A stretch of DNA of 10,908 bases from an uncultured Ruminococcus sp. (GCA_902797525.1 CADBSZ010000115.1:1-10908); one strand, 5' to 3'; counted from the stretch's first letter, positions 1-5,690 are shown. Numbers and translations are program-made. The notes: a model not told the origin generated them from the sequence alone.

Positions 1-717
1 AAGCAGCTCCATAATCTTCATGCCGGCGTGCTTTGCAAGCTGAATGCGCTCGGAATAAACGGCAGGAATGGTGCCGTTGCCGCGCAGACCCATACCGAGC
101 ACCTCGGTGAGGCAGTTCATGGAGTTCGCGGTGTACATACCCGAGCAGGAGCCGCAGCTGGGGCACGCCTTGTTTTCGTATTCGTCCAGCTCCTCAAGCG
201 TCAGCTTGCCGGAATTATAGGAGCCGACCGCCTCGAACATGCTGGAAAGACTGGTTTTGTGACCGGCAAAGCGGCCTGCGAGCATGGGGCCGCCGCTGAC
301 AAAGATGGTGGGAACGTTCACGCGCGCCGCCGCCATCAGCAGACCGGGCACGTTTTTGTCGCAGTTGGGCACCATGACGAGCGCGTCAAACGCGTGCGCA
401 ATCGCCATCGCCTCGGTGGAATCGGCAATCAAATCACGGGTGACGAGGGAGTATTTCATGCCCTTGTGTCCCATGGCGATGCCGTCGCAAACGGCGATTG
501 CAGGAAATACAATCGGGTTGCCGCCTGCCAGCGCAACGCCGGTTTTGACGGCGTTGACGATTTTGTCGATGTTCATATGTCCGGGCACGATTTCGTTGTA
601 GGAGCTGACAATACCGATTAAGGGTTTGCCGAGTTCCTCGTCCGTCATGCCCAAAGCACGCAGCAGCGAACGCTGGGGCGCGCATTTTATCGGGGTTCTT
701 ACTGCATCACTGTTCAT
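1..717 (-). CDS. ilvD: Dihydroxy-acid dehydratase, N-terminal part (runs off left edge)
   Basis: Dehydrates 2,3-dihydroxy-isovalerate and 2,3-dihydroxy-3-methylvalerate to 2-oxo acids in cytosolic valine/isoleucine synthesis, using an Fe-S cluster and Mg2+. The 239 codons present read without interruption. Family hallmarks are the NEIVPGH segment (41-47), [15 protein letters not shown] (77-91), NCDK (118-121, cluster cysteine C119 and the lysine that is carbamylated in the family), [10 protein letters not shown] (139-148) and [16 protein letters not shown] (185-200, containing another cluster ligand). The family is about 550 residues long, so roughly the last 310 lie outside the window. The ATG at 717 is preceded by an AAAGGA ribosome site. 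A promoter at 757-785 predicts a leader of only about 33 nt, which leaves no room for a T-box or a leader-peptide attenuator. Identification is firm; whether further ilv/leu genes follow cannot be seen. Confidence 0.97.
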   Translation of the reverse strand, partial: MNSDAVRTPIKCAPQRSLLRALGMTDEELGKPLIGIVSSYNEIVPGHMNIDKIVNAVKTGVALAGGNPIVFPAIAVCDGIAMGHKGMKYSLVTRDLIADSTEAMAIAHAFDALVMVPNCDKNVPGLLMAAARVNVPTIFVSGGPMLAGRFAGHKTSLSSMFEAVGSYNSGKLTLEELDEYENKACPSCGSCSGMYTANSMNCLTEVLGMGLRGNGTIPAVYSERIQLAKHAGMKIMELL

Positions 718-756
718 TAAAAATCATCCTTTCCATTTCATTTATCATTTCCTTTT

Positions 757-785
757 ATTGTAGCACGGTTCATAATTTTTTTCAA
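757..785 (-). promoter_or_regulatory. Sigma-A promoter of ilvD
   Basis: On the minus strand, -35 TTGAAA (780-785) and -10 TACAAT (757-762) are separated by 17 nt. The spacer ends in TGC, which makes an extended -10. Transcription should start near 750, about 33 nt before the ilvD ATG. Confidence 0.75.
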
Positions 786-799
786 CTGTTTTATACTAT

Positions 800-834
800 T
801 CTCTGATAGAAAGCAGACAATTTTCTATCAGAGA
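800..834. repeat. Perfect 13-bp inverted repeat between ilvD and the LCP gene
   Basis: The arm TCTCTGATAGAAA (800-812) is repeated perfectly as its reverse complement at 822-834, around a 9-nt loop. It lies upstream of the ilvD -35 (centre about 35 bp from it) and beyond the LCP gene's terminator, so it may be an operator or part of a structured RNA. The loop and the adjoining arm bases contain AAGCAGA (811-817), which matches the left arm of the next hairpin (861-867) and could therefore pair with that hairpin's right arm. Confidence 0.6.
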
Positions 835-840
835 GAAAAC

Positions 841-897
841 GCGCCTACGGCGCTATTAAAAAGCAGAAAGTCTGCTTTTTAATGAAGATTGGTATGA
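841..897. repeat. Two-hairpin intergenic repeat, copy A
   Basis: This 57-bp unit matches the unit at 5725-5781 at 51 of 57 positions without gaps. It holds a small hairpin, GCGCC-TAC-GGCGC (841-853). A second hairpin has perfect 12-bp arms (856-867 and 871-882) around an AAG loop. A conserved single-stranded tail ends in GGTATGA. The copies differ at a paired position of the large stem, C:G here and T:A in copy B, so pairing is preserved. It lies just past the terminator of the LCP gene. Confidence 0.8.
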
Positions 898-900
898 TGC

Positions 901-927
901 AAAACAAAAGGAGCGGCGGCGCGCTCC
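901..927 (-). terminator. Intrinsic terminator of the LCP gene
   Basis: On the minus strand a GGAGCG/CGCTCC stem (922-927 with 910-915, 6-nt loop) is followed by a T-rich tail, TTTTGTTTT (909-901). It begins 15 nt beyond the LCP stop codon. Flanking A and T runs can lengthen the stem. Confidence 0.75.
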
Positions 928-941
928 CTTGTTTTGTATGC

Positions 942-2123
942 TTATTCACTGACTTTTGTGTAGAAAATGCTGAGGAACAGCTCGTAAAACTCGTCCTCTT
1001 TGACATAGTTTTCGGCGCGGCCTTCGTTCACCGTTACCTCAACGGGAACGCTGACGTTTTCAAAGGTCATATTGCGGTTAACAATAAATTCTGTCGCCAA
1101 ATAGGTAATACGGTCGGCAGTGATGTTGCTGCACGCAAACGGCAGCGCTACATTGTAAAAGTCAAGTGCGGTGGAAGGGTCGCTTTTAATCGCCGAAACC
1201 GCCTTTTTCAAAAACGCGTTCATATACAGCTTTTGGCGGTTGTTACGCAAAAGGTTGGCATCGGGGCGGTCAGTTGCGCGGCTTTGAATAAACTTTCGCG
1301 CCATCTCACCCTGTAGATGATAGCTCTCTCCCTCAACAAAATCACCGACAGTCTCGGGCGAGGTAACGTCCACGCCGCCCACGCTGTCGTTGATTTCGGC
1401 AATGCCGTCGAGATTCAGCGAAAAATAAGTGCTGACGGGAACATTGTAGAACAGGCGCGACACCGCCTCGGCAGCATTGACGCAGCTGGTTTTTTCGCCG
1501 TCGCCGTAGGCGTACGCCGTGGCAATCGGCAGCTTTTCGCGGCCGACATAGCCGCCGCCCGGAGAATACACCCCAACGTCGGTGATAATGTCGCGCGGAA
1601 TGTTAATCATGTAAATTTTGCCGGAGGCCTTGTCAATTGCGCTCAGCAGCAAAACGTCCGATTGGCCGCTGCTGCCGATTTTATCGTTTTGCTGTGCGGC
1701 GGCGGTTTTGTCAACGCCGATGAACAAAAACGTGAGAATGTCGCTTTTATAGCGGTACTTTTCTCCGTTGTAAACAATCGTTTTGCCGTCGTTGATAACA
1801 ACAACATTTTGCGGCGCGGTGATGCTGTAGTGGGTGCTTTTCATTTCATTTTTGCCGGTGTGATACATGGTAAAAACGGCAATGCCGACGCCCATAACCG
1901 CAAGCAGCAAAACGACTCCCAAAGCAATCAAAACGCGCTTAATGCGCTTGGTAATGCGCCTGCGCTTGCGGCGCTTGCGACGCTGTTCGCTGCTGTGGTG
2001 ATGGTGATGGTGATGGTGATGACGGTGAGAGGAAACGGCGGAGTCGTCCTGATCCTTCTGAGCCAGCTCGTCGGCTTTGCGGTTTTCCTCCAGCTCCTGC
2101 ACCAGTTTATCACGTTCTTCCAC
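942..2123 (-). CDS. LytR-CpsA-Psr (LCP) family glycopolymer ligase with natural poly-histidine run
   Basis: Members of this family transfer lipid-linked cell-wall glycopolymers (teichoic acid-like or capsular) onto peptidoglycan at the outer membrane face. The 393 residues comprise an acidic N-terminus, a histidine run (33-43, nine consecutive at 35-43), a strongly basic stretch (48-63), one TM helix (about 64-86) and an extracellular LCP domain (about 128-310). The domain shows QSD (D156), IPRD (R177, D178), TAYAYGDGE (202-210), the SVGGVDV segment (247-253) and R282/R293/R296-Q. A C-terminal region of about 80 residues follows. The start is GTG, chosen because AGGGGG stands 7 nt upstream; no ATG fits better. 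The gene lies 66 nt downstream of the SPQTG protein gene with a terminator between them and no clear promoter of its own, so read-through may set its expression. Family call firm; the glycopolymer is unknown. Confidence 0.93.
   Translation of the reverse strand: MEERDKLVQELEENRKADELAQKDQDDSAVSSHRHHHHHHHHHSSEQRRKRRKRRRITKRIKRVLIALGVVLLLAVMGVGIAVFTMYHTGKNEMKSTHYSITAPQNVVVINDGKTIVYNGEKYRYKSDILTFLFIGVDKTAAAQQNDKIGSSGQSDVLLLSAIDKASGKIYMINIPRDIITDVGVYSPGGGYVGREKLPIATAYAYGDGEKTSCVNAAEAVSRLFYNVPVSTYFSLNLDGIAEINDSVGGVDVTSPETVGDFVEGESYHLQGEMARKFIQSRATDRPDANLLRNNRQKLYMNAFLKKAVSAIKSDPSTALDFYNVALPFACSNITADRITYLATEFIVNRNMTFENVSVPVEVTVNEGRAENYVKEDEFYELFLSIFYTKVSE
1998..2021. repeat. Hexanucleotide microsatellite inside the LCP gene
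   Basis: GTGATG is repeated four times in tandem (minus strand CATCAC), encoding alternating His codons. A period of six keeps the reading frame when the copy number changes, so slippage would vary only the length of the histidine run. Confidence 0.85.
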
Positions 2124-2143
2124 TTTTCAACCCCCTGCTTTCC

Positions 2144-2176
2144 AAAATAAAAGAGGGACAGCCAAAGCCATCCCCC
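2144..2176 (-). terminator. Intrinsic terminator between the SPQTG protein gene and the LCP gene
   Basis: On the minus strand, GGGGGATGGC (2176-2167) pairs along its whole length with GCTGTCCCTC (2162-2153), allowing three G-U pairs. The loop is four nt and the tail is TTTTATTTT (2152-2144). It should end most transcripts of the sortase substrate gene, with partial read-through into the LCP gene. Confidence 0.75.
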
Positions 2177-2189
2177 GTGCGGTGCTTCA

Positions 2190-2693
2190 TTACTTTTCTG
2201 CGGAACGACGTTTTGCAATTGTTACAACAGCAATCAGAGCTGCCGCAGAAACAAAGAATACTGCGTAAGCCATACCGTTGGAACCGGTCTGCGGCGATTT
2301 GGAGCTGTTGTCAACAACCTTTTCGCCCTCGGCAGGCTTGGTAGCAGCCTCGCCCTTTTTGGCAAACGCCGGCTTTATCTGAATGTCGCCGGAAATAACC
2401 AGCTCAATGGAATTATCCGTCAGCTTGCCAACGGTGGTGTAATCGCCGTCGATTACCCATTGTACAAAATCATAGCCTTCATCGGGAACACCGGTGATAA
2501 CAACGGTCTGCTTGCCGTCCTCGCCGACCTCAGTTTTATACTCTGCAACTGCATGACCTCCGTCAACATCGTCAAAGCGGATAATATAGTCCGCAGTGGT
2601 TGCCTTCGGGCTGGTGAAACTTTCCGCAAATACGGGAAGTACGGAAAGGGATAACACAAAAACGGCAATCGCGAGTGATAATACTTTTTTCAT
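2190..2693 (-). CDS. Secreted protein with SPQTG cell-wall sorting signal (likely class B sortase substrate)
   Basis: A 167-residue exported protein of unknown role. It has an N-terminal signal peptide (1-23, cleavage likely after VFA). A single domain (about 35-110) has a PDEGYDFVQWVIDGDY segment and ends in IKPAF, resembling the divergent InlB B-repeat/Flg_new type of small beta domain. A short Lys/Ala/Pro-rich linker follows. It ends in a classical tripartite sorting signal: SPQTG (133-137), a hydrophobic stretch (about 141-160) and a KRR tail. Clostridioides difficile SrtB is known to use (S/N/P)PxTG motifs, so SPQTG fits the class B sortase encoded immediately upstream. AAGGAGG stands at good distance from the ATG. 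It has its own promoter (2746-2774) and terminator (2144-2176). The sorting signal is clear; the domain match is by eye and tentative. Confidence 0.88.
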   Translation of the reverse strand: MKKVLSLAIAVFVLSLSVLPVFAESFTSPKATTADYIIRFDDVDGGHAVAEYKTEVGEDGKQTVVITGVPDEGYDFVQWVIDGDYTTVGKLTDNSIELVISGDIQIKPAFAKKGEAATKPAEGEKVVDNSSKSPQTGSNGMAYAVFFVSAAALIAVVTIAKRRSAEK

Positions 2694-2745
2694 TGTAAAT
2701 CCTCCTTATAACCATTGAATTATCAAGATATTATTACACATTTGT

Positions 2746-2774
2746 ATTTTACCACAGATGACAAGAATTGTAAA
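2746..2774 (-). promoter_or_regulatory. Sigma-A promoter of the SPQTG protein gene
   Basis: Minus strand -35 TTTACA (2769-2774) and -10 TAAAAT (2746-2751) are each 5/6 to consensus with a 17-nt spacer. The predicted start near 2739 gives a leader of about 45 nt. It lies between the sortase and its likely substrate, so the substrate can be made independently of the sortase. Confidence 0.7.
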
Positions 2775-2825
2775 CAATCTATTTTCACAAAAATCGCGGA
2801 AATAATTAGCCATTCTAACCAAAGC

Positions 2826-3614
2826 TCAGTGCTTCTGCATTTCGGTTTCGCCGGTAAGCTTGCCGACCACCAAATATCGTCCCTCGCCGTAGTTGAGGCA
2901 GGTGCTCAAAATAACGATTTTATCGTTGACGTCCAGCGCCGCGCCCTCGCGCACGTTGCTTTCGAGCGAGTGCGGATGGAGCACGGTGTTCAAAAAGTCG
3001 CTGTAAACCTCGTCCTTGGAAAAGTCAAACGAGTTCATGATGTGGCTGTCGTCATACACATATGCCGCGACGATTTCGTATTCCAACTCCTTGCCGGGCA
3101 AATAAATCTGCATGCTTTTGTTGTTGGCAAAAAAGTCGGCGTCCTCAAAATAATGCAGCGTGGCAAACATGGAATTGTCCGCCATGTTGTGACCGTAGAG
3201 CACGGTGACGCGGTCGGAAAAGTCCTTTTTGTTGCAAAACTGCGAGTAAATCGCGCCGGCGAAGCTGTATCCCTTGTCAACGCCGTGGTCGATGTAAAAG
3301 TTGTCGTTGGTTTCGCTGCGCAGCACCGGGTAGTTGACGTTGGTGTTCGGCACGGTAATCCACGCGTAAATTTCGGGATTTTGCGCCTGCAGCGTTGAAA
3401 ACGCGATGGGGTTCAGCGGCAGCGACGACTCGGTCACAGCGCCTGTCCCCTCCCCCGTGCCGTCGGAAAATGAAGCAGCCGTGGACGCCAGCGCGTCGTA
3501 TTTTTCCTTTGACTGACGGCTATTAATATTCTGAAAAAGAATAAAACCGCCGCTTCCCGCAACTAACAAAGCCAGCACGGTAATAACGACGGTTAAAATC
3601 GTTTTGTTTTTCAT
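2826..3614 (-). CDS. srtB: Class B sortase
   Basis: Membrane-anchored cysteine transpeptidase that cleaves a sorting motif between Thr and Gly and links the protein to a peptidoglycan cross-bridge or stem peptide. The 262 residues hold one N-terminal TM helix (about 5-27), a Ser/Thr/Gly-rich linker (about 30-70) and the sortase domain (about 75-253). All three catalytic residues are visible: H142 in VLYGHNM, C239 in LSTC and R246 in EGRYLVV. The NPEIYAWITVPNTNVNYPV segment (79-97) and the helix-containing insert before the LSTC strand are typical of class B. The ATG at 3614 was chosen because AGGGG lies 8 nt upstream and a TM helix follows at once; the frame stays open upstream but there overlaps the small peptide gene. 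It lies 58 nt after that gene, so they are probably co-transcribed, and no terminator is visible after it. Confidence 0.95.
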   Translation of the reverse strand: MKNKTILTVVITVLALLVAGSGGFILFQNINSRQSKEKYDALASTAASFSDGTGEGTGAVTESSLPLNPIAFSTLQAQNPEIYAWITVPNTNVNYPVLRSETNDNFYIDHGVDKGYSFAGAIYSQFCNKKDFSDRVTVLYGHNMADNSMFATLHYFEDADFFANNKSMQIYLPGKELEYEIVAAYVYDDSHIMNSFDFSKDEVYSDFLNTVLHPHSLESNVREGAALDVNDKIVILSTCLNYGEGRYLVVGKLTGETEMQKH

Positions 3615-3672
3615 GGACTCCGCCCCTTTCACGGATTTGCCGCGTCCCCTCGAGCCGAGCCAATGCGCAAAA

Positions 3673-3816
3673 TTAAGACTGCGCCGCAACCTCTGCCGCG
3701 ACGGTTTCGGTTGAAGTGGAAGCGTTTGCCACTGTAAAGCTGACAGCAGCCATAGCCAAAAGCAGCAATACCGCAATTGAAATACTGATTACCTTTGTTT
3801 TAAGCTTCAAGTTCAT
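3673..3816 (-). CDS. 47-residue exported peptide, unknown function
   Basis: Not recognised. The N-terminus is basic (KLKTK, 4-8), followed by a hydrophobic core (about 9-30). A VANA|S signal-peptidase-like site near 32 would release a 15-residue Ser/Thr/Ala/Glu-rich tail; if uncleaved it would be a single-span membrane peptide. The start is supported by GAGGAG 4 nt upstream; another ATG 4 nt earlier is out of frame and closes after six codons. It is the first gene behind a perfect-consensus promoter with a leader of about 147 nt, and the sortase follows 58 nt later. It lacks a sorting motif, a lipobox and cysteine. It could be a signalling or accessory peptide, or a shortened remnant of a longer secreted protein. 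Coding status is likely from the ribosome site and the membrane-protein logic. Confidence 0.65.
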   Translation of the reverse strand: MNLKLKTKVISISIAVLLLLAMAAVSFTVANASTSTETVAAEVAAQS

Positions 3817-3923
3817 ACATCTCCTCTTAATTAGCGATTTAAAAATAGCAGATAACGCGCCAAAAATCAAGAGGTGTAAATAAACTGTAAATATTTTGAT
3901 ACTATTTTGCCAAAGTTTTTTCC

Positions 3924-3959
3924 AATTATCATCGAAAAAAGTGACTTTCGCTGATAATT
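3924..3959 (-). promoter_or_regulatory. Inverted repeat at the start of the peptide-sortase leader
   Basis: Arms 3946-3959 and 3924-3937 pair over 14 positions with a single G/A mismatch around an 8-nt loop. The element begins about 4 nt after the predicted transcription start, which fits either a 5' stabilising stem-loop or a repressor operator overlapping the initially transcribed region. Confidence 0.55.
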
Positions 3960-3969
3960 TTACAGCTTT

Positions 3970-3998
3970 ATTATAATCAAATGCCGCCGCTGTGTCAA
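3970..3998 (-). promoter_or_regulatory. Perfect-consensus sigma-A promoter of the peptide-sortase operon
   Basis: Minus strand TTGACA (3993-3998), a 17-nt spacer and TATAAT (3970-3975): both hexamers and the spacing are exact consensus. Start expected near 3963, giving a leader of about 147 nt before the 47-residue peptide gene. Confidence 0.85.
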
Positions 3999-4049
3999 CC
4001 TCTGTGTGCTCTCACGGGCATACAATCGCCCAAAAATGACAAGATTCGA

Positions 4050-4079
4050 TTGACAGCGCAACAAATAATATGCTATAAT
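4050..4079 (+). promoter_or_regulatory. Consensus extended -10 promoter of the lipoprotein gene
   Basis: TTGACA (4050-4055), an 18-nt spacer ending in TGC, then TATAAT (4074-4079). Start expected near 4086, about 24 nt before the ATG. It is arranged back to back with the minus-strand promoter at 3970-3998; the two -35 boxes are 51 bp apart, close enough for shared control. Confidence 0.85.
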
Positions 4080-4109
4080 TGCCTTACTTCATTTGAGGAG
4101 GGACAACAA

Positions 4110-4466
4110 ATGAAAAAAGCGGCAAAAATTCTGGCGTTGGCGCTGGCGGCTGTTATGGTGATTTCCGTATTTGCGGCATGCGGCGGCAGCGGCGACGGCG
4201 GCAAAAAGGACATTCTCGCCGGCACCTGGTCGCAGAAGGACGAGACAAACGGCAACTGGAGCTGGACCTTCGACGGCAAGGGAAACTGTCAGTTTAAGGG
4301 CGACTACTACAGCGGCGAGGGCACCTATGCGCTCGACGAAGCGGCAGGCACCGTCACCGTAACCAAGGTGTGGGACGAGGAAAAGGTGTTTAACTACACC
4401 CTCAACGGCACCACCCTGGAGCTGAAAAACGCTTATCAGACCTTTAACCTCACCAAGGAAGCGTAA
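4110..4466 (+). CDS. Small lipoprotein, DUF5640/lipocalin-like beta domain
   Basis: A 118-residue protein with a lipoprotein signal peptide: KK near the N-terminus, a hydrophobic core (about 5-20) and lipobox FAAC with the lipidated cysteine at 24. A Gly/Ser/Lys spacer follows. A compact beta-rich domain (about 35-116) starts LAGTWSQKDE and has alternating WSWTFDGKGNCQFKG, GEGTYAL and VTVTKVWD strands. That layout resembles the DUF5640 and lipocalin-like lipoproteins of Clostridia. The ATG at 4110 follows GGAGGG at good spacing; the open frame upstream overlaps the promoter and is not used. It is the only plus-strand gene and has its own promoter and terminator. Lipoprotein status is strong; the domain name rests on memory of the family pattern, and its function is unknown. 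Confidence 0.88.
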   Translation: MKKAAKILALALAAVMVISVFAACGGSGDGGKKDILAGTWSQKDETNGNWSWTFDGKGNCQFKGDYYSGEGTYALDEAAGTVTVTKVWDEEKVFNYTLNGTTLELKNAYQTFNLTKEA

Positions 4467-4482
4467 CAATGACGCGCAACAC

Positions 4483-4513
4483 AAAAAGCAGACCGAAAAA
4501 CGGTCTGCTTTTT
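4483..4513. terminator. Bidirectional terminator between lipoprotein and cysteine synthase genes
   Basis: Perfect 13-bp arms (4483-4495 and 4501-4513) run from A5 through GCAGACCG to a 5-nt A loop, giving a GC stem flanked by T runs on both strands. It serves the converging genes that end at 4466 (+) and 4522 (-). Confidence 0.9.
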
Positions 4514-4521
4514 TCATTGTA

Positions 4522-5451
4522 TTATTCCTCAAACAGCGGCGTGGAAAAATAGCGCTCCGCGGTGTCGGGCAAAACAGTGACAACGGTTTTGCCGCGGCCG
4601 AGCTTTTTGGCAAGCTTCAGCGCCGCCGCCACATTGGTGCCGGCGGAAATGCCGCACATCAGGCCCTCCTCGCGCGCAAGGCGTTTGGCGGTTTGCAGCG
4701 CCTCCTCGTCAGTGACGACGTAGATTTCGTCGTATATTTCGCGGTTCAGAATATCGGGGATAATGCCGTCGCCGATACCCATTTGCAGGTGGGTGCCGAT
4801 GGTGCCGCCTGCCAAAATCGCGGCGTTTTCCGGCTCAACCGCCCAGATTTCGATGTCGGGATACTGCGCCTTGAGCACCTCGCCGATGCCGGTAATGGTG
4901 CCGCCCGTGCCGATTCCCGAGCAAAAGCCGTCAATCGGATTGGCGCACTGCTGCATGATTTCAAGCGCGGTGTATTTTTTGTGCGCCTTGACGTTGTTGA
5001 CGTTGGCGAACTGCTGCGGCACAAACACGCGGCTGTCCTTTTCCTTCATTTTCAGTGCGGTGCGCAAACACTCGTCAATGCACGCGCCGATGTCGCCCGC
5101 GTCGTGAATCAGCTTGACCTCCGCGCCGTAGTGACGAATCAGCTTGCGGCGCTCCTCGCTGACGGAATCGGGCATGACGATAATCACCCGGTAGCCCTTG
5201 ACCGCGCCCACCAAGGCGAGTCCGATGCCCTGATTGCCGCTGGTCGGCTCTACGATAATGCTGTCCTTGTTGATAATGCCCTCGCGCTCCGCCTGCTCGA
5301 TCATGTTCAGCGCGGTGCGCGTTTTAATGGAACCGCCCACGTTGAGCGCCTCGAATTTAACGAGAATGTCGGCGCTGTCCTTGTCGGGCATGCGGTTCAG
5401 TCGAATCAGCGGCGTTTGTCCCACCGCTTCCAAAACGTTGTTGTAAATCAT
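4522..5451 (-). CDS. cysK: Cysteine synthase-family PLP enzyme with variant active-site loops
   Basis: Fold-type II PLP enzyme of the O-acetylserine sulfhydrylase/cystathionine beta-synthase family. The canonical reaction joins O-acetylserine and sulfide to give cysteine in the cytosol. The 309 residues are full family length. The PLP lysine is K43 in GGSIKTR, the phosphate-binding loop is GTGGTITG (181-188), GISAGTNVAAAL lies at 267-278, and the C-terminus is PDTAERYFSTPLF. Two loops differ from the usual motifs: PGGSVKDR becomes VGGSIKTR, and TSGNTG becomes TSGNQG (70-75), where the Thr normally contacts the substrate carboxylate. This may mark a clostridial subgroup with a different donor, so the symbol is by family only. 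The ATG at 5451 has GGAAAGG 11 nt upstream; a TATAAT lies at 5485-5490. The gene is monocistronic and ends at a bidirectional terminator. Confidence 0.9.
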   Translation of the reverse strand: MIYNNVLEAVGQTPLIRLNRMPDKDSADILVKFEALNVGGSIKTRTALNMIEQAEREGIINKDSIIVEPTSGNQGIGLALVGAVKGYRVIIVMPDSVSEERRKLIRHYGAEVKLIHDAGDIGACIDECLRTALKMKEKDSRVFVPQQFANVNNVKAHKKYTALEIMQQCANPIDGFCSGIGTGGTITGIGEVLKAQYPDIEIWAVEPENAAILAGGTIGTHLQMGIGDGIIPDILNREIYDEIYVVTDEEALQTAKRLAREEGLMCGISAGTNVAAALKLAKKLGRGKTVVTVLPDTAERYFSTPLFEE

Positions 5452-5659
5452 ATACTTTGACCTTTCCGTTGGCTTTTCCTATCTATTATACTCAAAACAC
5501 AGGTCAATTGAAATATACAGACTGCCTAAAATCGGGTGTAAAAAACTGTGCAAGACTTCAAAAACCGGCGTAACGCAGCACCCGTTCCCGCGTTTGGAAA
5601 CGTCTTTTATTTGGAAAGGTTCCCAATCGGCAGAATCAAAAAGCAGTTTCCTATCAACC

Positions 5660-5690
5660 AAAAACAGGCAGCCTCATCAAAGGCTGCCTG
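5660..5690 (-). terminator. Intrinsic terminator downstream of the papain-fold membrane protein gene (family copy 1)
   Basis: Perfect 10-bp arms CAGGCAGCCT (5665-5674) and AGGCTGCCTG (5681-5690) around a 6-nt loop, with a minus-strand T run at 5664-5660. It is 98 nt beyond the stop at 5788 and shares its sequence with the hairpins at 7299-7323 and 10770-10798. Confidence 0.8.

Noticed and set aside
841..897. CRISPR-like interpretation of the repeats
   Set aside because: Only two copies nearly 5 kb apart, with no regular spacers and no cas genes.
882..2150. Long plus-strand open frames opposite the LCP gene
   Set aside because: They are antisense shadows of a strongly supported gene. They are rich in Asn, Val and Ala as expected from reverse reading, and have no ribosome site or family motif.
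3615..3776. 54-codon N-terminal extension of the sortase frame
   Set aside because: It overlaps the 47-residue peptide gene in another frame and would put a Trp/Gln/Arg-rich segment ahead of the TM anchor. The inner ATG at 3614 has a good ribosome site.
5491..5660. Possible T-box or other riboswitch ahead of the cysteine synthase gene
   Set aside because: No TGGNACCGCG-like T-box core and no terminator stem with T tail lies just before the gene. The best -10 box lies close to the start codon.
5479..5661. 60-codon minus-strand open frame upstream of the cysteine synthase gene
   Set aside because: It starts with TTG inside the T tail of a terminator, has no ribosome site, overlaps the likely promoter region and resembles no family I know.
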